DNA of 64,000 nt, taken from assembly GCA_963843745.1 (NCBI GenBank), contig CAWJLP010000012.1, positions 186,001 through 250,000 of the forward strand, read 5' to 3'. The notes beneath the pieces are model-generated. The model saw only the letters and a list, made by a program, of their open reading frames with translations, made no database searches and was not told the origin of the DNA. Made by a program: the position numbers and the translations under genes. Positions 16,299 to 23,812 of the stretch are shown one piece after another. Every line of letters starts with the position of its first letter. Within the stretch, counting starts at the first letter, position 1. The DNA comes from Trebonia sp963843745. Its GTDB lineage: Bacteria; Actinomycetota; Actinomycetes; Streptosporangiales; Streptosporangiaceae.

Positions 16299-18235
16299 GC
16301 GCCGCGCTCGCGGCGGTGGTGGAGGAGCTGTCGGGCCCGGAGCAGAGGTGCGAAGGCGCGACCGATGATGAGCTGATCGGCCTGCTGGGACGGTGGGATG
16401 CCCTCGAAGCGTGGGCGGCCGCGGGCAAGCTCGGGGTGGTGCGGGAGCTGATCCGCCGCCGCGCCCGCCCCGGCCCCGGCGGCTACCAGGCAATGCACGG
16501 CGACCTGCCCGACCAGTGGCACGAGGGACTGGCCCACGAGGTCAGCGTCGCGCTCGGTCTGTCGATTCGGGGCGCGGACAAGCTGACCTGCTTCGCGTGG
16601 GACCTGGCTGCCCGGCTGCCCGGCACCGGCGCCGCCCTGGCCGCCGGGACCATCAGCGAATGGAAAGCCAAGCTCATCTCCGACGAGCTGGCGGTGCTGG
16701 ACGATGAGCACGCCGCGGAGGCGGAAAAGCTCATCCTGGACCAGGTCGCCGGCCAGCCGCCAGGCGTGATCGGCAGGCTCGCCGCGCAGGCGGTGTGCAC
16801 GGTCGACCCGGCCGGCGCGGCGAAGCGGCGGCAGCATGCGGAGCGGGAAGAGGCCAGGGTCCGGTTCTGGCGGGCCAACGGCGGCGCATGCGCGCTGGCC
16901 GCCTACGGCCTGCCCACCGACGCCGCCCTCGCCGCCAACGACGCGATCGAATACCGCGCCCAGCGCTACAAGCGGCTAAAGGTCCGCCCGGACGCACGGT
17001 TGGACCAGCTGCGCGTGCTGGCATTCCTGGACATCCTCAACGGCATCACCCTGGAGACCCGCCTCGCCCAGTCCCGCGCCGACGCCGCCGCTGAGCAGGA
17101 CCGCATCGCCGCCGCCCGGCAAGACGGCCCACCTGAGCGCGACCCGAGCTGCGCCCCCGACGGCGGGACTCCGGCCGGCACTGCCGGCTCCGGTACGTTC
17201 GACGAGGACCGGGACGCCTACGACTGGGACTCCTACTTCGGCGACCACGGCGAACCCGACGACGAGGTGCCAGGCGACTCCGTCGCCGACCCCGGCGGAT
17301 CCGCGGCCAGTGGCCCAGACGGTCCCGGCAACGGCGCGAGTGGCGGCCCCGGCGGCGGGAATCGCGACAGAAGCGGCATGGACCTGGTCGGCACTCCCGG
17401 CCCCGGTCTCCCGGACGACGACTGGTTCACTAGCCACTTCGGCGACAGCGGCGAACCCGTCCTCCGCTCACACGGTTCCGGCGCCGATGCCGCCAGTGAT
17501 GGCAGCGGCGCTGCAGCCGCCCCGCCCCTGCCGGGGCTGGCCGCGCGGTCCAACCTCACCCTCCCGCTCGCCACCCTGCTCGGCCTGGCCGAACGGCCCG
17601 GCGCCGGACACGCACTCGGCCCCCTCGACCCCGCGCTGGTCCGCGACCTGGCCGCCACTGCCGCGAACAGCCCAGCAAGCGAATGGTGCCTGACCATCAC
17701 CGACGGCGAGGGCGTCGCCGTCGCCCACGGCTGCGCCCGGCCCGCCCGGACGAAAAAGACCAGCCCGCCGCCCGCCAGCCGCGACGGCCCCCCATGCCCC
17801 ACGCCATGGGCGCTCACCCCGCGCGACGAACCAGGGCCACCCGGCGGGTACGGCACCTGGACACTCACCCTGCCCGGCGGCCGCGACCTCACGGTCAAAC
17901 TCCTGGCGGTCCCGGTCACTGACTGCGACCACCGCCACCAGTCACACGGCTACCAGCCGAATGACACCCTCCGCCACCTAGTCCAGATCCGCGACGGCAC
18001 CTGCACCTTCCCGACCTGCTCGGCGCACGCCCGCGAATCCGACTTCGAGCACGCGGTGCCCTACGACCAGGGCGGTAAGACCTGCGCGTGCAACGGCGGC
18101 GCCAGAAGCCGGCGCTGCCACCGCGTCAAGCAGTCACCCGGCTGGAGCGTCACCCAGCCCGAACCCGGCCTGCATCAGTGGACCACCCCCAGCGGCCGCA
18201 CCTACACCCAAGGACCCATGCGATACCCCGCCTGA
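16241..18235 (+). CDS. DUF222 / 13E12-repeat HNH endonuclease family protein
   Basis: Up to 664 residues from GTG 16241, but the natural 5' end appears frameshifted (see 16107-16298), so the product may be shortened or absent. Residues ~30-270 are the helical DUF222 domain (DELIGLLGRWDALEAW, VRELIRRR). A long disordered Gly/Asp-rich linker follows. The C-terminal ~90 residues carry a cysteine/histidine HNH-like finger: TCTFPTCSAHARESDFEHAVPY, then TCACNGG and RCHRVKQ. These proteins are abundant in actinomycetes, often as mobile, multicopy genes. Function is unknown; nuclease activity is assumed from the fold. Confidence 0.75.
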   Translation: MICGWPASSRTALGTPARRSAALAAVVEELSGPEQRCEGATDDELIGLLGRWDALEAWAAAGKLGVVRELIRRRARPGPGGYQAMHGDLPDQWHEGLAHEVSVALGLSIRGADKLTCFAWDLAARLPGTGAALAAGTISEWKAKLISDELAVLDDEHAAEAEKLILDQVAGQPPGVIGRLAAQAVCTVDPAGAAKRRQHAEREEARVRFWRANGGACALAAYGLPTDAALAANDAIEYRAQRYKRLKVRPDARLDQLRVLAFLDILNGITLETRLAQSRADAAAEQDRIAAARQDGPPERDPSCAPDGGTPAGTAGSGTFDEDRDAYDWDSYFGDHGEPDDEVPGDSVADPGGSAASGPDGPGNGASGGPGGGNRDRSGMDLVGTPGPGLPDDDWFTSHFGDSGEPVLRSHGSGADAASDGSGAAAAPPLPGLAARSNLTLPLATLLGLAERPGAGHALGPLDPALVRDLAATAANSPASEWCLTITDGEGVAVAHGCARPARTKKTSPPPASRDGPPCPTPWALTPRDEPGPPGGYGTWTLTLPGGRDLTVKLLAVPVTDCDHRHQSHGYQPNDTLRHLVQIRDGTCTFPTCSAHARESDFEHAVPYDQGGKTCACNGGARSRRCHRVKQSPGWSVTQPEPGLHQWTTPSGRTYTQGPMRYPA

Positions 18236-18249
18236 CGCCTCATACGCTC

Positions 18250-18298
18250 CGCCCTCGTACGGGGGGGTCTGTGTAGTTAAAGGCTCTGTACGAGGGCG
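18250..18298. terminator. Bidirectional terminator-like inverted repeat
   Basis: Perfect 11-base arms CGCCCTCGTAC (18250-18260) and GTACGAGGGCG (18288-18298) enclose a 27-base loop, exactly in the 77-base gap between the convergent HNH and amidohydrolase genes. The position and arms fit a terminator shared by both. Confidence 0.65.
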
Positions 18299-18312
18299 AA
18301 AAGGCTGCCGGT

Positions 18313-19452
18313 TCAGTTGTCGGGGGTGCCCTCGGGGACCGTCATGGGGAAGCGGAACAGCTCCTCGGCGTTTGCGTGGGTCATCTTCGCCACCTCATCG
18401 GCGGGCACTCCCTCGAACAGCGTCTTGAACGCCGCCTGCGTCGTGGGGAACGGGGTGTCCGCGTGCGGGTAGTCGGTCTCGCAGAGGATGTGGTCGACGG
18501 TGAAGTCGTAGCGGTACTTCAGGCCGACGGGCTCCTCGATCATGCAGAACCACATGTTGCGCCGCGCCACGGTGCTGGGCAGTATGTCGGCGTCCGGAAC
18601 GTGGGTCCAGTACTGGTGGCGGTCCCACTGGCGGTCGGCGCGCTCGATCGCGGCGGTGATCCAGCCGATGCCGCCTTCTGACCAGACCAGCTTGATGCGC
18701 GGAAACTTGCGCGGGATGGGGCTGACCATCATGTTGGTGGCCGAGCGGCCGGCGTGCGTGAACGCGGCGGCGATCTCCACCATCGGGATCTTGCCCTCGA
18801 GCGTGACGACCGGGAGCGCGCCGCCGATGTGCATGCAGACCGGGATGTCGGCGTCCTGGCAGACCGCGAACAACGGGTGCCAGTAGTCGGTGTGATAGCT
18901 GGGCAGGCCGATGTTGGCTGGGTCTTCCATCCAGCACAGCGCCTTGCTGCCCTTCTCGATGCAGCGTGCGGTCTCCTCGGCGGCGAGCTGCGCGTCCCAC
19001 ACGGGCGCGATCGTCATCGGGACGTACATCTCCGGCGCGGCCGGGCACCATTCGTCGAGGACGAAGTCGTTCCAGGCCCGCACGCACACCAGCGCGAGGT
19101 CCTTGTCCTCGAAGGTGCCGAATTTGCGGCCGGCGAACCCCGGCAGCGTGGGGAACGCGACGCTGGCGAAGACGCCGTTGGACAGGAAGTCCTTCTTGCG
19201 CTGGTGCGGGTCATAACAGCCCGGGATCATGTCCTCGAACCGGGCCGGCTCGGCGCCCCACTGCTCCCGCGGCTTGCCGGCGACCGCGTTCAGGCCCATT
19301 GTCATCTCCATGCCGCCTTCCCAGACCCACATCTGGCGGCCGTCGGCCTCCACGACGTGCGGCACCCGGTCCTTGTAAGCGGCGGGTACCCGGTCCACCC
19401 AGACACCCGGCGGTTCGACGATGTGATCATCGACACTGAACAGCTTGAACAT
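18313..19452 (-). CDS. Amidohydrolase-2 family metal-dependent hydrolase/decarboxylase
   Basis: 379 residues from ATG 19452, with GGGGAGG 6 bases upstream. Metal-site motifs are visible: DDH in FSVDDHIVEPP near residue 8, HIGG after CM in the middle strand, and ETDYPHAD near residue 330. The family includes ACMSD-like decarboxylases and hydrolases; the many actinobacterial paralogues next to LLM genes have no assigned substrate. It is divergent from the LLM gene at 19585, with an AT-rich region containing TATAGCTATA between them. Confidence 0.8.
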   Translation of the reverse strand: MFKLFSVDDHIVEPPGVWVDRVPAAYKDRVPHVVEADGRQMWVWEGGMEMTMGLNAVAGKPREQWGAEPARFEDMIPGCYDPHQRKKDFLSNGVFASVAFPTLPGFAGRKFGTFEDKDLALVCVRAWNDFVLDEWCPAAPEMYVPMTIAPVWDAQLAAEETARCIEKGSKALCWMEDPANIGLPSYHTDYWHPLFAVCQDADIPVCMHIGGALPVVTLEGKIPMVEIAAAFTHAGRSATNMMVSPIPRKFPRIKLVWSEGGIGWITAAIERADRQWDRHQYWTHVPDADILPSTVARRNMWFCMIEEPVGLKYRYDFTVDHILCETDYPHADTPFPTTQAAFKTLFEGVPADEVAKMTHANAEELFRFPMTVPEGTPDN

Positions 19453-19514
19453 TGCTGCCTCCCCTACAGGCGGATCTGGTGCCCTGAGCCGGCGGAAGCC
19501 TAGACGTGACCCAA

Positions 19515-19524
19515 TATAGCTATA
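19515..19524. promoter_or_regulatory. Palindrome TATAGCTATA in divergent promoter
   Basis: A perfect ten-base palindrome in the AT-rich segment between the amidohydrolase and LLM genes. A second short inverted repeat (ATCTC ... GAGAT) follows at 19530-19550. Probable shared regulatory region. Confidence 0.35.
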
Positions 19525-19584
19525 CAGTAAATCTCGTTCAATAGGTGAGATGATTCTATCCGAGGCGGGAAGGGAACACGAGCC

Positions 19585-20550
19585 ATGCGTATAGGCATCT
19601 ATTTCGATTTGCGGAATCCCCCGGCCTGGCGTGTCCCGCCGTCCCGCCTCTACGGCTTTACCCTCGAGATGTGCCGTGAGGCCGAGCTGCTCGACTGTGA
19701 CTCGGTATGGCTGACCGAGCACCATCTCTTCGACGACGACTACCTGCCGCAGCCGCTGACGTTCGCGGCGGCGGTCGCCGCACGGACCCAGCGCGTGCGG
19801 ATCGGCACCGGCATCCTTATCGCGCCGCTGCACCACCCGGCCGAGGTCGCCGAGCAGGCCGCGGTCGTCGACATCGTCAGCGACGGCAGGCTCGACCTGG
19901 GGCTCGGCGCCGGGTATCGCGTTCCTGAGTTCGGGCTTTTCGGCGCCGAGATGGCGACGCGGTACCGCGCGACCGATGACATGGCCAGGGAGCTGCGCCG
20001 CCTCTGGGGCCCGGGCGGCGTGACCCCGCGCCCGGTCCAGGAGCGGCCGCCGCTGTGGATGGGCTACCAGGGCCCCAAGGGCGCCCGCCGGGCCGGCCTG
20101 CTCGGCGAGTGCCTGCTGACGGCGAACAAGGAGAGCTGGCCGGCCTACCGTGACGCGCTAGCCGAAGCGGGCCACGACCCTGCCGCCGCCCGCATGGCGG
20201 GCGGCGTCCAGGGCTGGGTTACCGAGGACCCTGACGCGGACTGGCCGGAGGTCGCGCATCACGTCGCCTATCAGCTCGACTCGTACCGGCGGCACATGGT
20301 GCAGGGCACGGACGCGCCGGTCCCGAAGCCGGTGGACCCGGAGAAGCTGCGGACGCGCGAGCCGCGCACGCCGCTGGACCACTTCTTCTACGGCACGCCC
20401 GCTGAGATCGCGCGCCGGGTGCGGGACAAGGTCGGTGACGCCCCGGTGGACACCGTGTATTTCTGGGCCTCGATCGGCGGCATGCCGGAAAAGGCCGTCG
20501 CCAGGCACATCCAGACCGTCTGCACCAGGCTGGCGCCGCTGCTGAAGTAG
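19585..20550 (+). CDS. LLM-class flavin-dependent oxidoreductase
   Basis: 321 residues of a bacterial luciferase-like TIM barrel: RIGIYFDLRNP start, DSVWLTEHHLFDD with the conserved EHH, TGILIAPLHHP, and DGRLDLGLGAGYRVPEF. It is a complete, canonical monooxygenase-type LLM sequence, probably FMN or F420 dependent. It is divergent from the amidohydrolase at 18313, a pairing also seen head-to-tail at 41855/43067, suggesting that the two enzymes act on related compounds. Confidence 0.85.
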   Translation: MRIGIYFDLRNPPAWRVPPSRLYGFTLEMCREAELLDCDSVWLTEHHLFDDDYLPQPLTFAAAVAARTQRVRIGTGILIAPLHHPAEVAEQAAVVDIVSDGRLDLGLGAGYRVPEFGLFGAEMATRYRATDDMARELRRLWGPGGVTPRPVQERPPLWMGYQGPKGARRAGLLGECLLTANKESWPAYRDALAEAGHDPAAARMAGGVQGWVTEDPDADWPEVAHHVAYQLDSYRRHMVQGTDAPVPKPVDPEKLRTREPRTPLDHFFYGTPAEIARRVRDKVGDAPVDTVYFWASIGGMPEKAVARHIQTVCTRLAPLLK

Positions 20551-20576
20551 CGCCTGGTCAGCCGCCATGTCCCGGG

Positions 20577-20700
20577 CTAAAGTGCTGGGTTCAGTCCGCC
20601 CGCGGCGGTGATCAGCTGCCCGCTGACGTTGCGCGCGTCGGGAGATACTCAGGTAAGCGACCGCTCCACGCCACGACGGCCGGCGGCTGGGCGTCGCAGT
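20577..20700 (-). pseudogene. SDR C-terminal remnant
   Basis: The minus strand reads SPDARNVSGQLITAAGGLNPAL and a stop at 20577, which is a typical short-chain dehydrogenase C-terminus. Just upstream in another frame is GAVAYLS, the preceding helix of the same fold, so a frameshift separates them. No further SDR sequence is found upstream, where the gene at 20774 ends. It is a short relic. Confidence 0.5.
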
Positions 20701-20773
20701 GGGTCCACCAGATGATCGCGCGGACATCGGGCACCGGGTGATACGGCGCTAGCGATGACTGAATAGCGCCTGG

Positions 20774-21529
20774 CTAGGCGACCGGTTCCCGCCAGCTCCG
20801 CGTCCTGAGCCGTTCCGCGTACTCCGGCGGGACGTCCGGATCCGGCTCGTCCAGGTCGGTCGCGCGCAGCGAGCCGCTGTCGGACAGGTACGGCAGGTAC
20901 AGTCCCGGGTCGCCGCTCCACATCCAGCGCCTGACCTCCGCTGCCGACCGGCGGCCGGTGAAGCCGCGGAACAGCTCGAACCGGTCGGCGACCAGGATCG
21001 CGTGGACCGGGGGCGGTGCGGTCTCGTAGCCCCATTGCTCGCAGGTCAGGCGGAGCGCGGGAACGCTGGTGGCGCGCAGCCGCGCGGCGAACTTCCTGGC
21101 GAGCAGCTCGACCGCGATCGCCACCGCGTCGTCGGCGCGCGCCCCGGGGCAGTCGAGCGCCCCGCGCAGGTCGTGCTCGTGCGTGGCCAGGTCGATGAGG
21201 AGCCGCCCAGCCAGCGGATTGTCGCGCACGAGCGCGGCGATGCCGGCGGCCTGCGCGTCCCAGGCCGAGAACAGTTCGGCGTCCGTCCGGGCGTCCGGCG
21301 CGCGCCCGCCGTCGGGGGCGGCGTACGTCGCGTGAATGTCGCCGTCGAGGGCGTCGGCTCCGGTGGCGACGAGCACGTCAAGCACGTCGCGCACGGTTAG
21401 GCCCGGCATGGCCGGCACGGGCTTGTCCATCTCGGCCGGGGTGCGCCCCGTGAGCAGGTCGCGAACGCGCTGCCTGGTGGCGAGCCAGATCTCCCCGTTG
21501 TCGCCGGCGATCTCTCTGCCGATAATCAT
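20774..21529 (-). CDS. Maleylpyruvate isomerase-family (MDMPI/DinB-fold) protein
   Basis: 251 residues. The N-terminal four-helix DinB-like domain starts with the usual WLATRQRVRDLLTG segment and contains DLATHEHDLRGAL near residue 120, the family's metal-binding signature. A C-terminal SCP2-like part follows (VHAILVADRFELFRGFTGRRS). Family members are mycothiol-dependent isomerases or unassigned metalloproteins. No Shine-Dalgarno is obvious before ATG 21529; the ATG follows an AT-rich patch directly, so a leaderless transcript is possible. Confidence 0.75.
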   Translation of the reverse strand: MIIGREIAGDNGEIWLATRQRVRDLLTGRTPAEMDKPVPAMPGLTVRDVLDVLVATGADALDGDIHATYAAPDGGRAPDARTDAELFSAWDAQAAGIAALVRDNPLAGRLLIDLATHEHDLRGALDCPGARADDAVAIAVELLARKFAARLRATSVPALRLTCEQWGYETAPPPVHAILVADRFELFRGFTGRRSAAEVRRWMWSGDPGLYLPYLSDSGSLRATDLDEPDPDVPPEYAERLRTRSWREPVA

Positions 21530-21577
21530 GCAACTAATTTAGCCATCGAGTCGTCGGGTGGCCAGTTGCGACCAGGC

Positions 21578-21607
21578 ACATTATTGGTTAGTTTATTTTA
21601 CTATACG
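21578..21607. promoter_or_regulatory. AT-rich promoter island with TTATTTTACT
   Basis: An AT-rich segment directly upstream of the truncated CoA transferase. It contains TTATTTTACT (21593-21602), present in reverse complement in the element at 58871. It is the likely promoter region for the ligase operon. Confidence 0.4.
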
Positions 21608-21618
21608 GAGGTGATCTG

Positions 21619-21975
21619 ATGGAGTGGCCGCTGATCGGGCTGCGCGTGGCGGACCTGTCGGCCGGCATCGCCGGCGGGTACTGCACCAAGGCGCTGGCCG
21701 ACGGGGGCGCGGAGGTCATCAAGCTGGAGCCGCCGGAGGGCGACCTAAAGGCTGGGGATTCCAGCCGCGGCTGGCGCCGCGCTGTTGGTTCGCGGTTCAC
21801 AGGCCGGGCAGCCCCGTCGCCTCCCCGTGCAGCCACGGCATGCCCTGCCGCGGTTTCGTGCCAGGTAGTGCATTTGCCTGCCTGGCAATCGCAGACATGT
21901 TCGACTGTATCGCCATCCGGAGGGAGGAAGCGGCGTTTCTGTCCCGGCCTGAAAGCCGGGATCTCTACGCCGTGA
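21619..21975 (+). pseudogene. CaiB/BaiF CoA transferase, truncated head
   Basis: ATG 21619 follows a strong GGAGGTGAT site. The first ~42 residues are a perfect CoA-transferase start (LIGLRVADLSAGIAGGYCTK, then GGAEVIKLEPPEGD). After position ~21745 family similarity stops abruptly and the frame runs through unrelated sequence to a stop at 21975. A full gene would be ~400 residues. The break coincides with a hairpin-flanked segment (21745-21970) that resembles transposon ends. The remnant keeps the promoter and ribosome site of what is now the ligase operon. Confidence 0.65.
21745..21970. mobile_element. Possible IS200/IS605-type end relic
   Basis: About 225 bases inserted after the CoA-transferase head. 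Each end has a small perfect hairpin: GGCTGG-GGATT-CCAGCC (21750-21766) and CCCGGC-CTGAAA-GCCGGG (21943-21960). The strings CTAAAGGCTGGGGAT and CTGAAAGCCGGGAT are similar to each other and recall the subterminal hairpins of IS605/TnpB-type elements of actinomycetes. No transposase or TnpB is encoded. This identification rests on pattern memory only. Confidence 0.35.
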
Positions 21976-21980
21976 TCCTG

Positions 21981-23534
21981 ATGAGCATCGCCTTGCTGCT
22001 CGACATGGCTGCCTCGGCGTACGACAACCGCACCGCGCTCGGTCACCGGGCTGATGGCATCAGCTACGAGTCGTTGCGGCGCACGGTGGCGGGCGGGGCC
22101 GGGGTGATCCGCGCGAGGGCCGCTGGCAGCGTCGCTTTTATCGGTCTGAACGGACCGGCGTTCCCCTCACTGCTCATGGCCTCCGCGGTCGCCGGTGTGC
22201 CGTTCAGCCCGCTGAACTACCGGCTGAGCAAGGACGGCCTGGCTGAGCTGCTGGCCAGGCTGGACCGCCCGCTGGTCGTCGTGGACGAGGCGTTCGAGGA
22301 CGCGGTGCGCCAGCACGATCAGGTGATGACCGTCGAGGCGTGGCTGTCCGCCGCCAGCGTGGCGGAGGAGGCGCCGGCGGCTGACGTGGCCGACGGAGAC
22401 TGCGCGGTGCTGCTGTTCACGAGCGGCACGACCGGCCGCCCCAAGGGAGTCGTGCTCCGCCACGAGAACCTGGTCAGCTACGTGATCGGCACGGTCGAGT
22501 TCGCCTCGGCGGACCCGGACGAGGCGGTGGTCGTCAGCGTGCCGCCCTACCACGTCGCCGCGATCGGCAGCGCGCTGACGAACCTCTACGCGGGCCGCCG
22601 AATGGTGTACCTGCCGAATTTCGACCCCGCCGCGTGGCTGGACATCGTCGCGCGGGAGAAGGCCACAGGCGCGATGGTGGTCCCGACGATGCTGGCCCGC
22701 ATCGTCGACGAGCTGGGGGAGACGCCGGCGGAGGTCCCCACGCTGCGCTCGATCGCCTATGGCGGGGCGCGGCTGCCGGCGACGGTGTTGGAACGGGCGC
22801 TCCGGCTGTTTCCCGCGGCGGGCTTCGTCAACGCGTACGGCCTGACCGAGACGAGCTCGACGATCGCGGTGCTGACCCCCGACGACCACCGCGAGGCACT
22901 CGGCAGCGACGATCCGGACGTGCGCGCGCGGCTGACGTCGGCGGGACGCCCGGTGCCCGGCATTGACGTCGAGGTCCGCGGGGCCGACGGCCGGCCGGTG
23001 GCCAGCGGCGAGGCGGGGGAGCTGTGGGTGCGCGGACCGCAGGTGTCGGGCGTCTACGAAGACATCGGCTCCGTCCTTGACGCCGACGGCTGGTTCCCGA
23101 CCCGCGACCGCGCGCGCGTCGACTCCGGCGGCTACCTGTTCATTGAGGGGCGCGCCGACGACACGATCATCCGCGGCGGCGAGAACATCGCCCCGGCCGA
23201 GATCGAAGACGTGCTGATCAGGCATCCCGCCATCAGGGACGCCGCCGTGGTCGGCGTGCCGGATGAGGAGTGGGGCGAACGGATCGTCGCGGCGGTCGTC
23301 CCGCACGACGGTGCCACGGCGGAGGCGGACGAGATCCGCGCCTTCGTCCGGGCCAGGCTCCGCGGCTCGCGCACCCCGGACGTCGTCGTCATCCGGGGCT
23401 CGCTGCCTTACACGCTCACGGGAAAGCTGCTGCGACGGGAGATCGTCGCGGACCTGTCCTCCCCAGCGGCTGTCCAAACACAGAAAGGATGTGACCAAGC
23501 ACATGCAGCTCAAGATCGGTGCCAGGTACCGTAG
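21981..23534 (+). CDS. AMP-forming acyl-CoA ligase
   Basis: 517 residues from ATG 21981 (GTG 21972 is an alternative; neither has a good ribosome site, probably because the leader was replaced by the insertion upstream). The P-loop LLFTSGTTGRPKG lies near residue 145, GLTETSS in the middle, DTIIRGGENIAP and the catalytic-lysine segment TLTGKLLRREI near the end. It activates an unknown carboxylic acid as acyl-AMP and then acyl-CoA. The last 32 bases overlap the next small gene, implying one transcript with 23503-26978. Confidence 0.85.
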   Translation: MSIALLLDMAASAYDNRTALGHRADGISYESLRRTVAGGAGVIRARAAGSVAFIGLNGPAFPSLLMASAVAGVPFSPLNYRLSKDGLAELLARLDRPLVVVDEAFEDAVRQHDQVMTVEAWLSAASVAEEAPAADVADGDCAVLLFTSGTTGRPKGVVLRHENLVSYVIGTVEFASADPDEAVVVSVPPYHVAAIGSALTNLYAGRRMVYLPNFDPAAWLDIVAREKATGAMVVPTMLARIVDELGETPAEVPTLRSIAYGGARLPATVLERALRLFPAAGFVNAYGLTETSSTIAVLTPDDHREALGSDDPDVRARLTSAGRPVPGIDVEVRGADGRPVASGEAGELWVRGPQVSGVYEDIGSVLDADGWFPTRDRARVDSGGYLFIEGRADDTIIRGGENIAPAEIEDVLIRHPAIRDAAVVGVPDEEWGERIVAAVVPHDGATAEADEIRAFVRARLRGSRTPDVVVIRGSLPYTLTGKLLRREIVADLSSPAAVQTQKGCDQAHAAQDRCQVP

Positions 23535-23811
23535 CCAGGTCTGCCAGACCGAGATCATCGTCGTCCGCCCGCTGCCCGGCGAGGCCGATCTCACCTGCGG
23601 CGGTCACCCGGTCATCGACCTGAAGGAGACCCCGGCCGTCGGCCTGTCACTCAAGGAGGGCGCAGACACGGGAAACGCCCTGGGCAAGCGCTACACCGAC
23701 GCCAGCGGGACGCTGGAACTGCTGGTCACCAAGCCCGGCGAGGGCACCCTGGCCCTCGACGGCGAGCCGCTGGTGCTGAAGGAAGCCAAGCCCCTCCCCG
23801 CCAGCGACTAA
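23503..23811 (+). CDS. Small conserved protein of unknown function
   Basis: 102 residues (ATG 23503; GTG 23491 is possible) starting MQLKIGARYRSQVCQTEIIV. It contains PLPGEADLTCGGHPVI and repeated beta-type stretches ending EPLVLKEAKPLPASD. No domain is recognised with certainty. The pattern Cys14 and CGGHP could bind a metal. It overlaps the end of one ligase and ends two bases before the next, so it is part of the ligase operon and may be an accessory of acyl-CoA formation. Codon use matches the neighbours, supporting a real gene. Confidence 0.65.
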   Translation: MQLKIGARYRSQVCQTEIIVVRPLPGEADLTCGGHPVIDLKETPAVGLSLKEGADTGNALGKRYTDASGTLELLVTKPGEGTLALDGEPLVLKEAKPLPASD

Positions 23812-23812
23812 T

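Noticed and set aside
16241..18235. Homing endonuclease inside an intron or prophage gene
   Set aside because: There is no flanking exon, integrase or phage gene; the DUF222 architecture explains the HNH domain.
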